A DNA stretch of 5,557 nucleotides from the NCBI GenBank assembly GCA_011372345.1, contig DRTC01000271.1, forward strand, positions 1-5,557, in the 5' to 3' direction. Position 1 is the first letter of the stretch; each line of letters begins with the position of its first letter. The notes under the pieces were generated by a model. That model did not search any database, was not told the origin of the DNA, and saw only the letters and a program-made list of their open reading frames with translations. The stretch is from Candidatus Cloacimonadota bacterium (lineage in GTDB: Bacteria; Cloacimonadota; Cloacimonadia; Cloacimonadales; TCS61). Shown here one piece after another: positions 1 to 5,557 of this stretch. Both the position numbers and the translations under genes were made by a program.

Positions 1-62
1 ACAATTTCATCTTTTTTATAATTTCGGAAATGGTTTTCTAATAATCCATTAAATTTGGTCAT
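1..62 (-). CDS. Possible start of a downstream gene, cut by the window edge
   Basis: Downstream of the hydrogenase large subunit, a minus-strand ATG at 62-60 opens a frame that stays open to the window edge. It gives 20 complete codons beginning MTKFNGLLENHF and ending YKKDEI. It is the only frame open from an ATG to the edge here; other nearby ATGs reach stops within a few codons. An in-frame TGA lies three codons upstream, so the start cannot be much earlier. There is no convincing ribosome-binding site, only A-rich sequence, unlike the other genes in this window, which weakens the call. The peptide is charged and probably helical; I do not recognise the family from so few residues. It follows the large-subunit stop by 50 bases with no terminator between, so it could be a fifth hydrogenase-operon gene or an unrelated neighbour. 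Confidence 0.4.
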   Translation of the reverse strand, partial: MTKFNGLLENHFRNYKKDEI

Positions 63-112
63 TCGAATTCATTCATTTTTAATCAAAGAATAAGAGCAAA
101 TTCAAGTAGAAT

Positions 113-1399
113 TCACCTTTTAACAACATTAACTAAATGAGTAGCACAACTGATACAAGGATCATACGCTCGTACAATTTTTTCCAATTCAAACGCTATC
201 TTATCTTCACTATATCCCTGTTTATTCAAATTCAAAGCAGAATTTCCGATATATTTTTCAATATCATCAAGATTGTATGCAGTTGGGGTGATAATATTTG
301 CTTCAGTTACATAACCTTTATTAAAAGAATAATCATGTACAAGCAGACCTCTTGGAGCTTCTACAGTTCCAACTCCTCTGCCTTTAGTTTTCTTAGGTTT
401 TTCAAATTCAGGATTTGGTAGTTTTAATAAAATATCTACAAGTTTCAAAATTTGTTCCAAACAGTAAATTATCTCAATTGCCTGTGCTAGATTATTGTAC
501 AAGGGATTTTTCAACCATCTTTCGTTTTTATACTTGTTGAAATATTCTGCAGCTTTCCCTTTTAATCTGTCTCCGATACAGTTCAATCTTGCTAATGCCC
601 CAACAGTAAATGGTTTATCTTTATATAGCGATCTTTTTGCAAAAGAATGTGGTACAACTCTCTCAACTAAATTTTCTTTATATTTTCGGCAGGAAATTGT
701 AGTTCCATTCGAGAAAATAATCTCATCTCCCCAAAAACCGAATTTATTATTTTCAGGATTACAACATGCAAAAATCGTCTCTTCTTCGAGATGATCTGGA
801 AGTTCTAATTCACCAATAATGTCCATTGCCACTGACATAAAGAGTATAGATTCTTTTGCTTCCTTTTTTATTTCAAGGAGATCATCGTTACTCGGGAATT
901 TACCAAAACCGCCAATAGTTGCATTTTCACCATGAATGAACTTACCATTGATAACCTGCATAATCTTATTCCCAAATTTTTTCAGAGTTAAAGCTTTTAT
1001 AACAATATCTTTATGTTTATCTGCCATAGCAATTACATTTGGATAGCCAAAGTAATCAGGAAGTGCAAGTGCAAAAATATGTAGTGAATGACTTTCGATT
1101 ATTTCACCTAAATGCATCAATTCCCGCAGATAATGTGTTTTTTCCTGTTCTTGAAAATTTAGTGCTTTCTCTATTGCTCGAATAGAAGCATTTTTATGGG
1201 AAACTGTACATATTGCACAAATTCTGGGAGTGAATGAAACAACTTCTTCGGGTAATTTTCCAATTGCAAGAGCTTCGATTAAACGGGGTCCTTCAAAAAT
1301 TTTGACTTCGACTTTTTTTAGTTCTTCTCCGTCTAATTCAACATATATTCCACCATCTCCTTCAACCCTTGCTAGATGGTCAACTATAACCTTTTTCAT
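113..1399 (-). CDS. hydA: Group 3b [NiFe] hydrogenase, large (alpha) subunit
   Basis: Catalytic subunit of a cytoplasmic NAD(P)-linked [NiFe] hydrogenase; it binds the Ni-Fe(CN)2CO site that interconverts H2 with protons and electrons. The 428-residue protein has both nickel-binding pairs: RICAICTVSH (C61, C64, H68) near the N-terminus and DPCISCATH (C415, C418, H421) at the C-terminus. Other family blocks are RVEGDGG (11-17), SHSLH (103-107), GGFGKFP (163-169), HSFAKRS (251-257) and EAPRG (347-351). They align, from memory, along the whole P. furiosus sulfhydrogenase alpha subunit, also 428 residues. Seven residues (LVNVVKR) follow H421 and would be the tail removed by a maturation endopeptidase. 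There is no signal peptide or membrane segment. The ATG shares its A with the small-subunit TAA stop (TAATG) and has GGAGG 7 bases upstream, so translation is probably coupled. In VEGDG the usual His is Asp; the P. furiosus protein also lacks His there as I recall, so this is not a defect. The symbol follows P. furiosus usage and does not mean [FeFe] HydA. Confidence 0.96.
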   Translation of the reverse strand: MKKVIVDHLARVEGDGGIYVELDGEELKKVEVKIFEGPRLIEALAIGKLPEEVVSFTPRICAICTVSHKNASIRAIEKALNFQEQEKTHYLRELMHLGEIIESHSLHIFALALPDYFGYPNVIAMADKHKDIVIKALTLKKFGNKIMQVINGKFIHGENATIGGFGKFPSNDDLLEIKKEAKESILFMSVAMDIIGELELPDHLEEETIFACCNPENNKFGFWGDEIIFSNGTTISCRKYKENLVERVVPHSFAKRSLYKDKPFTVGALARLNCIGDRLKGKAAEYFNKYKNERWLKNPLYNNLAQAIEIIYCLEQILKLVDILLKLPNPEFEKPKKTKGRGVGTVEAPRGLLVHDYSFNKGYVTEANIITPTAYNLDDIEKYIGNSALNLNKQGYSEDKIAFELEKIVRAYDPCISCATHLVNVVKR

Positions 1400-2178
1400 T
1401 ATTCCACCTCCATCAATTTTTGAATTTTATCGACGATATCACTTCCCCCGAACATTCTGAATCTCCTGATTATATCTTCAGTTTTAAATCCTTTCTCTTT
1501 CAATAACTTTAATTCTGAAGTATGATTAGCTTCTTCGATAATTCCCCAGCAACCAATACATGGAGTATTATGAGATGGACAGGGAGCAGTACATCCTCCC
1601 ATAGTTAATGGTCCCAAACATAATTCCCCTTTGAGTAAAAGACATTCATTTTCTTTCAGTTTACATTCCAAACATACTGGAGAATTAGTATAGGTCGGAA
1701 GATTCCCATGAAGCAATTGAGTCAATGCTCTAAGCATTTGAGTTGTACTGGGTGGACAACCTGTAATAAAAGTATCAACTTTTACGAACTTATGGATTGG
1801 TTGAGCTTCCCTTGGAATGGCAACAGTAAATTTCGTGTCCCCATATACTCCTTTAAATCTTTTCTCCCATTGTCCGTCACCAAGAGCCATCGCTTGAACA
1901 CACCCATGATGTGCACAAGAACCAAACGCAACCAGCAATTTTGATTTTTCTCTTATTTCTTTTAATTCTTTTATTTGTTTATCTGTATTTATCGATCCTT
2001 CTACTAAAGCAATATCAACCGAAGCATGGTCTTCATTATTGCTCATCGCTTCATAAAACACTTTTATCTCTGCTGCTGCGAATAAATCAAGAAGTTGGTC
2101 TTCACAATCGAGAAGAGCAAGCTGACATCCAGCACATCCGGTAAATCCGAAAATTCCTAATGTTGGCTTCTTTTTCAT
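1399..2178 (-). CDS. hydD: Group 3b [NiFe] hydrogenase, small (delta) subunit
   Basis: Electron-transfer subunit paired with the large subunit; it carries Fe-S clusters from the NiFe site toward beta and gamma. With the start chosen here it has 259 residues, typical for the cytoplasmic group 3 type. It has no Tat signal and no membrane anchor. Proximal 4Fe-4S ligands are C15 and C18 (TGCAGC), C88 (GSC) and C141 (TGCPP). Eight further cysteines, C169, C172, C179, C187, C196, C200, C207 and C210, fit two more 4Fe-4S clusters (inferred pairing). C25 and C93 are extra. The frame is open 14 codons further upstream to an ATG at 2220, but that start has no ribosome-binding site and lies inside gamma. 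The ATG at 2178 has AGGAGG 4 bases upstream and puts the GFTGCAGC motif at the expected distance from the N-terminus. Its stop overlaps the large-subunit start by one base. Confidence 0.95.
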   Translation of the reverse strand: MKKKPTLGIFGFTGCAGCQLALLDCEDQLLDLFAAAEIKVFYEAMSNNEDHASVDIALVEGSINTDKQIKELKEIREKSKLLVAFGSCAHHGCVQAMALGDGQWEKRFKGVYGDTKFTVAIPREAQPIHKFVKVDTFITGCPPSTTQMLRALTQLLHGNLPTYTNSPVCLECKLKENECLLLKGELCLGPLTMGGCTAPCPSHNTPCIGCWGIIEEANHTSELKLLKEKGFKTEDIIRRFRMFGGSDIVDKIQKLMEVE

Positions 2179-2182
2179 TGTT

Positions 2183-2188
2183 CCTCCT
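2183..2188 (-). promoter_or_regulatory. Ribosome-binding site that fixes the small-subunit start
   Basis: The minus strand reads AGGAGG here, 4 bases before the ATG at 2178-2176. It overlaps the TAG stop of the gamma gene (2189-2187). A ribosome terminating on gamma would therefore sit directly over the next gene's ribosome-binding site, which favours re-initiation and coupled synthesis. No comparable site precedes the alternative ATG at 2220. Confidence 0.85.
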
Positions 2189-3044
2189 AAATCAGCTCTC
2201 GCATATGAATTACATCCCAATAGGTGAAAACAGGACCATCAATGCATGTATAACGATAATCTATAATACAATGACCACATTTACCAGTTCCACATTTCAT
2301 TCTTCTTTCAAGATTTAAAAGAATCTTATCTTTTTCTAAATTAAATTTAAGAATTTCAGCAACTACATATTTGTACATTACCGGAGGTCCGCATACACAT
2401 GCTATCGTGTTTTTGGGATCGATGTTATCAATATATTTAAAAAGATGAGTAACCATTCCTTCTTCGATTTTATCTTCAAAACCATCATTTCCCTTATCGA
2501 CTGTTAGGTGTAATTCTAACTGATCAGACTCAAGCATTTCCAAGAAATCAGGTTTATAAAGCATATCATCAACATTTTTTGCTCCATATAAATAAATCAA
2601 CCTACCAAACAATTCGCGGTTATCCATTATATAAAGCAATAATGACCTCAAAGGAGCAGCACCCAATCCACCTGCAACAATGATAATATCTTTTCCTAAC
2701 ATTTTATTTATTGGAAATCCATTACCAAAAGGACCTCGCAGACCAACCTGATCACCATCTTTGAGTTCGAATATTTTATTTGTGATCTTTCCTGTTTTTC
2801 TGATGGCAAATTCAAAAATACCTTTTCTAGTTGGTGAGGAAGAAATTGAAAAAGGAGCTTCCCCGGTTCCATAAATAGATAACATCATAAATTGACCGGG
2901 ATTATAATCAAGATCAAGATGTTTAAACTCTTCTTTGGGAACAGCCTGGAAAAACCTGACATCAGGAGTTAAATCTCTTTTGCTGATAATTCTCATTAAA
3001 ATTGGTGTATATAATTCAGGTTCTTTTTTATATTCATATTTCAT
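2187..3044 (-). CDS. hydG: Hydrogenase gamma subunit, FAD/NAD(P)-binding oxidoreductase
   Basis: Diaphorase-like subunit of the group 3b hydrogenase; it exchanges electrons between NAD(P)H and the Fe-S chain. The 285 residues follow the ferredoxin-NADP reductase plan. An N-terminal FAD-binding barrel holds PGQFMML (49-55) and PFSISSSP (64-71). A nucleotide-binding domain holds AGGLGAAPLR (124-133) and CGPPVM (218-223). A C-terminal 2Fe-2S motif has C251, C256, C259 and C267, in RMKCGTGKCGHC and the YTCIDGPVF segment, as in dihydroorotate dehydrogenase electron-transfer subunits and P. furiosus sulfhydrogenase gamma. The neighbouring hydrogenase genes decide for hydrogenase gamma over PyrK. 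NAD versus NADP preference cannot be read reliably from sequence. The ATG has AGGAGGG 4 bases upstream, and the gene overlaps the end of beta by 11 bases: the bases of this ribosome-binding site also encode the Gly-Gly near the beta C-terminus. The symbol follows archaeal sulfhydrogenase naming; it is not the [FeFe] maturase HydG. Confidence 0.94.
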   Translation of the reverse strand: MKYEYKKEPELYTPILMRIISKRDLTPDVRFFQAVPKEEFKHLDLDYNPGQFMMLSIYGTGEAPFSISSSPTRKGIFEFAIRKTGKITNKIFELKDGDQVGLRGPFGNGFPINKMLGKDIIIVAGGLGAAPLRSLLLYIMDNRELFGRLIYLYGAKNVDDMLYKPDFLEMLESDQLELHLTVDKGNDGFEDKIEEGMVTHLFKYIDNIDPKNTIACVCGPPVMYKYVVAEILKFNLEKDKILLNLERRMKCGTGKCGHCIIDYRYTCIDGPVFTYWDVIHMRELI

Positions 3045-4068
3045 TTTTCCCTCCTTTTTTCAACTGAGCGACTATCTTTGGTACATTTATATCGACAGGA
3101 CAGGTCACAATGCATCTCCCACAACCAACACAACTTGGTGAACCGAAATGTCCGATAAATGCTTTTAATTTGTGTGTGTACCAGAGTTTTAGCCTTTCTG
3201 CTTTAGATTCCCTGAAATTATGTCTTCCAGCAACTAGGGAATAATCTTTAAACTGGCAGGAATCCCAGTATCTTCTCCTGTGACCTTCTTCTTTATTCAA
3301 TTCCAGATCATCGATAATGTTGAAGCAGGTGCAGGTTGGACAAACCATTGTACATTGACCACAGGACAAACATTTATCTCCTAATTCATCCCAGAAATCT
3401 GCTTCATACATTAATTCCATAAGGTCAGTAACTCCTTCCAGATCGACATCATTAGTAAATTTTGATTGTTTCCTTTTCCTGAATTCTACAAATTTTTGAG
3501 CAACATCTTTGGGAACATTTTCCTGAAAAATATCAGAACCAAGACGAACGATATCATCTCCGATTTCCGAACCGACCCAGACCAGATAATAATCACCCAA
3601 ATCAAATAAAAAAAGATCATAACCTTCTTCTACGATGCTGGTATTTGTTTTATGACAGAAACAATGTTCATCGGGAATTCCGGACTTACCTATGATAACC
3701 AATTTTTCCCTTCTTTTCATATAATAATTATCAACAAAGTCAGTTGTGTAAAATTTTGTTAAAATGTTTACAGCATGTATTTCACAAGCAGGAACACCAA
3801 CGACCACAGTAGTTGGAATTTCTTCATTCGGTATGGAATATTTTTGAGGAGTAAAATCTAGGATATTAAAATCCGGTGGCATTAGAAATTTTTTAACAGG
3901 TAATATGGTTCTAACGCATTCTTTACGCAAAATAAGATCTTTTTTATCTTCAATTTTTGCATAAACAAAACGAGAACCCTTGGGAACAGGTGACCATACT
4001 TCCCCGAATTTGCTTAATACTCCGTAAAGCTTATTCTCGTCCTTTTTAGACAGTTTGAGAGCTCTCAT
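3034..4068 (-). CDS. hydB: Hydrogenase beta subunit, 4Fe-4S dicluster electron-transfer protein
   Basis: Iron-sulfur subunit of the group 3b hydrogenase (sulfhydrogenase beta). It has 344 residues, slightly shorter than the P. furiosus protein as I recall it. The N-terminal two-thirds is the family domain, with a GVPACEIHAV block (91-100; more usually GVRPCD-like) and a CFC pair at 136-138. The C-terminal third has two ferredoxin-type sites: C233, C236, C239 and C243 (CLSCGQCTMVCP), followed by C246 and C248 of the typical PTCTCF continuation, and C313, C316, C319 and C323 (CVGCGRCIVTCP). This supports two 4Fe-4S clusters; in the archaeal enzyme this subunit has been linked to sulfur/polysulfide reductase activity, which sequence cannot confirm here. 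There is no signal peptide or membrane segment. The ATG has AGGAG 6 bases upstream. It is the first hydrogenase gene, 75 bases after ackA, and its TGA lies inside the start of gamma. Confidence 0.93.
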   Translation of the reverse strand: MRALKLSKKDENKLYGVLSKFGEVWSPVPKGSRFVYAKIEDKKDLILRKECVRTILPVKKFLMPPDFNILDFTPQKYSIPNEEIPTTVVVGVPACEIHAVNILTKFYTTDFVDNYYMKRREKLVIIGKSGIPDEHCFCHKTNTSIVEEGYDLFLFDLGDYYLVWVGSEIGDDIVRLGSDIFQENVPKDVAQKFVEFRKRKQSKFTNDVDLEGVTDLMELMYEADFWDELGDKCLSCGQCTMVCPTCTCFNIIDDLELNKEEGHRRRYWDSCQFKDYSLVAGRHNFRESKAERLKLWYTHKLKAFIGHFGSPSCVGCGRCIVTCPVDINVPKIVAQLKKGGKNEI

Positions 4069-4143
4069 CTTGTTCTCCTTTGATTGATTTTTTTACATAA
4101 GTTCTCTAAAGTTTAAGTCTATCTTCGCAAAACTTCTTAATTT

Positions 4144-5481
4144 TCAGGGAATTTTTGCTACTACTTTTTTTAGTTCAGGATTTTCTTTACATTCTTTCTC
4201 AAATTCCACCTCTCGAATTTGATTCCTGTAATTAGCAGATTGGAAGCGATAAACATACCTGCTTTCACTATCCTTCATCTCCTCATATAAAGCAACTACA
4301 TCTTCGATAAAAACTCTTTCTTCATCAGTTGGGATCACAAATATTCTAACTTTTGAATCTTTTGCAGTGATGTCACATTCAGCATTTCTTGTTTTTGCTA
4401 ACTCGTTCTTTTTCCGGTCATATTTGATTCCCATGAATTCGAGACCATCCAGGGTTTTAGCTCTGATAATACTGCTCTTCTCTCCAACTCCTGCTGTGAA
4501 AACAATGGCATCGACTTTTCCCAGAGCAGCAGCATAAGCACCAAGATATTTTTTCAAACGATAACATTCCATTGAAATTGCCAGTTTTGCTCTATCATTA
4601 CCATTTTCTGCTGCTTTTTCAACATCATATCTATCCATATAATCACCGGTTATTCCCAAAATCCCTGATTTGTGATTCAGGATCGAATTCATATCTCTGA
4701 TCGAATGTTTTTCTTTTTCCATCATAAATAGATCAATGGCAGCATCATGATCTCCGGCTCTGGTACCCATGATCAATCCTTCGAGAGGAGTAAAACCCAT
4801 ACTCGTATCATAAGAAGTTCCATATTTTACTGCGTTCAAGGACACTCCATTGCCGATATGACAGATGATCAAATTGCATTTAAAGGGATCTTTTCCCAAA
4901 AGAACAGCCGCTCGTCTGGAAACATATAACAGGGAAGTGCCGTGAAATCCGTATTTCCTGATCCCGTATTGCTCATACCATTTATAAGGAAGAGCATACA
5001 AATAAATATGTTTGGGGATCGTGTGATGCCAGGCTGTATCAAAAACAGCAACTTGGAGAGCATCAGGAATCATTTTCTGGGCTGCTTCAATTCCCAGTAT
5101 ATTTTCCGGATTATGAAGCGGAGCAAGTTCCGATAATTCTCTGAAACTTTTTAAGACTTCATTATTAATAACAACAGAACCGGTAAACTTTTCACCACCG
5201 TGAACAACTCGATGTCCGACTGCTGATATTTTGGAAAGATCGCTAATTACCCCGATATCCGGATCGGCTATCTTATCCATTATTAATTTAACGGCTTCAA
5301 AATGATCATGACAAGTACTTGCAATTACCTTTTTATCCTTTCCCTTAACTTCGTAAACGATCTTTGAAAAAGGAAGACCAACCCTTTCCACTATTCCTCT
5401 GGCTAAAGTATGTTGTTTGTACCATTCATATAAAATATATTTAACGGAAGAACTCCCGCAATTTAAACAAAGAATATTCAT
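4144..5481 (-). CDS. ackA: Acetate kinase with a C-terminal extension
   Basis: Catalyses acetyl phosphate + ADP to acetate + ATP (reversible), the ATP-forming step of acetate fermentation in the cytoplasm. Residues matching the Methanosarcina thermophila active site are all present at the same numbers: N7, S10 and S12 (NCGSSSVK), R91 (GHRVVHGG), H123 (PLHNPEN), D148 (FDTAWH), H180 (YGFHGTS), N211 (HIGNG) and R241 (GTRAGD), with the late glutamate in PTDEE (E387). The ATP-site loop is FTAGVGEKS (328-336), with Lys where GIGEN is more common. Length is 445 residues against about 400 for the family. The excess is a charged tail after roughly residue 403, rich in Glu, Lys and Arg and without cysteine clusters. 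It is in the same frame and codon style, so I read it as a real extension and not a frameshift. The start has GGAG 7 bases upstream. The usual partner pta is not visible; it could lie beyond the right edge. Confidence 0.97.
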   Translation of the reverse strand: MNILCLNCGSSSVKYILYEWYKQHTLARGIVERVGLPFSKIVYEVKGKDKKVIASTCHDHFEAVKLIMDKIADPDIGVISDLSKISAVGHRVVHGGEKFTGSVVINNEVLKSFRELSELAPLHNPENILGIEAAQKMIPDALQVAVFDTAWHHTIPKHIYLYALPYKWYEQYGIRKYGFHGTSLLYVSRRAAVLLGKDPFKCNLIICHIGNGVSLNAVKYGTSYDTSMGFTPLEGLIMGTRAGDHDAAIDLFMMEKEKHSIRDMNSILNHKSGILGITGDYMDRYDVEKAAENGNDRAKLAISMECYRLKKYLGAYAAALGKVDAIVFTAGVGEKSSIIRAKTLDGLEFMGIKYDRKKNELAKTRNAECDITAKDSKVRIFVIPTDEERVFIEDVVALYEEMKDSESRYVYRFQSANYRNQIREVEFEKECKENPELKKVVAKIP

Positions 5482-5488
5482 TTTACAA

Positions 5489-5492
5489 CTCC
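5489..5492 (-). promoter_or_regulatory. Ribosome-binding site of ackA
   Basis: GGAG within AAAGGAG lies 7 bases before the ackA ATG at 5481-5479. It supports this start, which also gives the canonical MNILCLNCGSSS N-terminus. Confidence 0.8.
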
Positions 5493-5495
5493 TTT

Positions 5496-5521
5496 ATGTT
5501 TACAAATCAGTTATGTAACAT
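5496..5521 (-). promoter_or_regulatory. Imperfect dyad upstream of ackA, possible operator
   Basis: On the minus strand ATGTTACA (5521-5514) and TGTAAACAT (5504-5496) are inverted copies with one extra A in the second arm, separated by 9 bases. The dyad lies just upstream of the ackA ribosome-binding site, where a repressor or activator could act. It is not a clean match to Fnr, Crp or Rex consensus sites as I know them. The arms are AT-rich and short, so chance is a real possibility. I see no confident promoter in the 76 bases upstream of ackA. Confidence 0.25.
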
Positions 5522-5557
5522 TTCCGGCTTTTAAAGACTCCTATGAATACACTTTCT

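Noticed and set aside
63..114. Two GAATTC palindromes (65-70 and 109-114) downstream of the large subunit
   Set aside because: Six-base AT-rich palindromes are common by chance here. No hairpin with a T-run is present, so this is neither a terminator nor a repeat element.
137..1460. Plus-strand open frames of 76-99 codons opposite the large subunit
   Set aside because: They lie antisense to a well-supported hydrogenase gene, have low-complexity or unlikely composition, and show no family motifs. They are shadows.
2187..3044. Reading gamma as a dihydroorotate dehydrogenase electron-transfer subunit (PyrK)
   Set aside because: The domain plan is shared, but no pyrimidine gene is present and gamma lies between hydrogenase beta and small-subunit genes in the classic group 3b order.
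4069..4143. Promoter or terminator between ackA and the beta gene
   Set aside because: On the minus strand TTGCGA is a possible -35, but no good -10 follows at 16-18 bases. The inverted pair AAGTTT/AAACTT (4109-4114, 4130-4135) is only 6 AT-rich bases around a 15-base loop with no U-tract, too weak to call.
4747..5136. Short open frames on both strands inside ackA
   Set aside because: They overlap the conserved acetate kinase coding region in other frames, and I see no independent motif in them.
5500..5557. C-terminal end of an upstream gene running in from the right edge
   Set aside because: One minus-strand frame is open for 18 codons to a TAA at 5502-5500, but the peptide resembles no expected neighbour such as the phosphotransacetylase end, and so short an open frame is expected by chance.
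1..5557. Mobile element, CRISPR array, tRNA/rRNA or riboswitch
   Set aside because: I saw no terminal repeats, regularly spaced repeats, transposase motifs or structured RNA signatures. Nearly the whole window is filled by five housekeeping-type metabolic genes.

Overview
The window holds one minus-strand gene cluster, read from right to left: acetate kinase (ackA), then the four subunits of a soluble, pyridine-nucleotide-linked [NiFe] hydrogenase in the order beta, gamma, delta (small), alpha (large). Subunit order, lengths and cysteine motifs match the group 3b enzymes, known as bifunctional hydrogenase or sulfhydrogenase and typified by the Pyrococcus furiosus cytoplasmic hydrogenase. The first codons of a further minus-strand gene may run off the left edge.

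The DNA is AT-rich. All five complete genes start at ATG behind a clear purine-rich ribosome-binding site (GGAG, AGGAG or GGAGG). This suggests an anaerobic, fermentative bacterium with strong Shine-Dalgarno use. The sequence alone does not place it in a phylum; an uncultured anaerobic lineage is plausible but is a guess.

Layout: 5482-5557 is the ackA leader, with a ribosome-binding site and a small imperfect dyad. 4144-5481 is ackA, with a roughly 40-45 residue C-terminal extension. 4069-4143 is a 75-base gap with no recognisable terminator. 3034-4068 is beta (4Fe-4S electron-transfer subunit). 2187-3044 is gamma (FAD/NAD(P)-binding, 2Fe-2S). 1399-2178 is delta (small subunit; start moved inward to the ATG with a ribosome-binding site). 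113-1399 is alpha (NiFe large subunit). 1-62 is a possible partial downstream gene. The four hydrogenase genes overlap or nearly touch, so they are almost certainly one translationally coupled operon. ackA may share their transcript.

How the genes could work together (inference): the hydrogenase exchanges electrons between NAD(P)H and protons/H2. The path is NAD(P)H to FAD (gamma), through 2Fe-2S and 4Fe-4S centres (gamma, beta, delta), to the Ni-Fe site (alpha). AckA makes ATP from acetyl phosphate. Side by side they look like the redox-disposal and energy-conserving ends of an acetate- and H2-producing fermentation. I see no mobile element, CRISPR, RNA gene or unknown system here; the main points of interest are the linkage, the AckA tail and the edge ORF.
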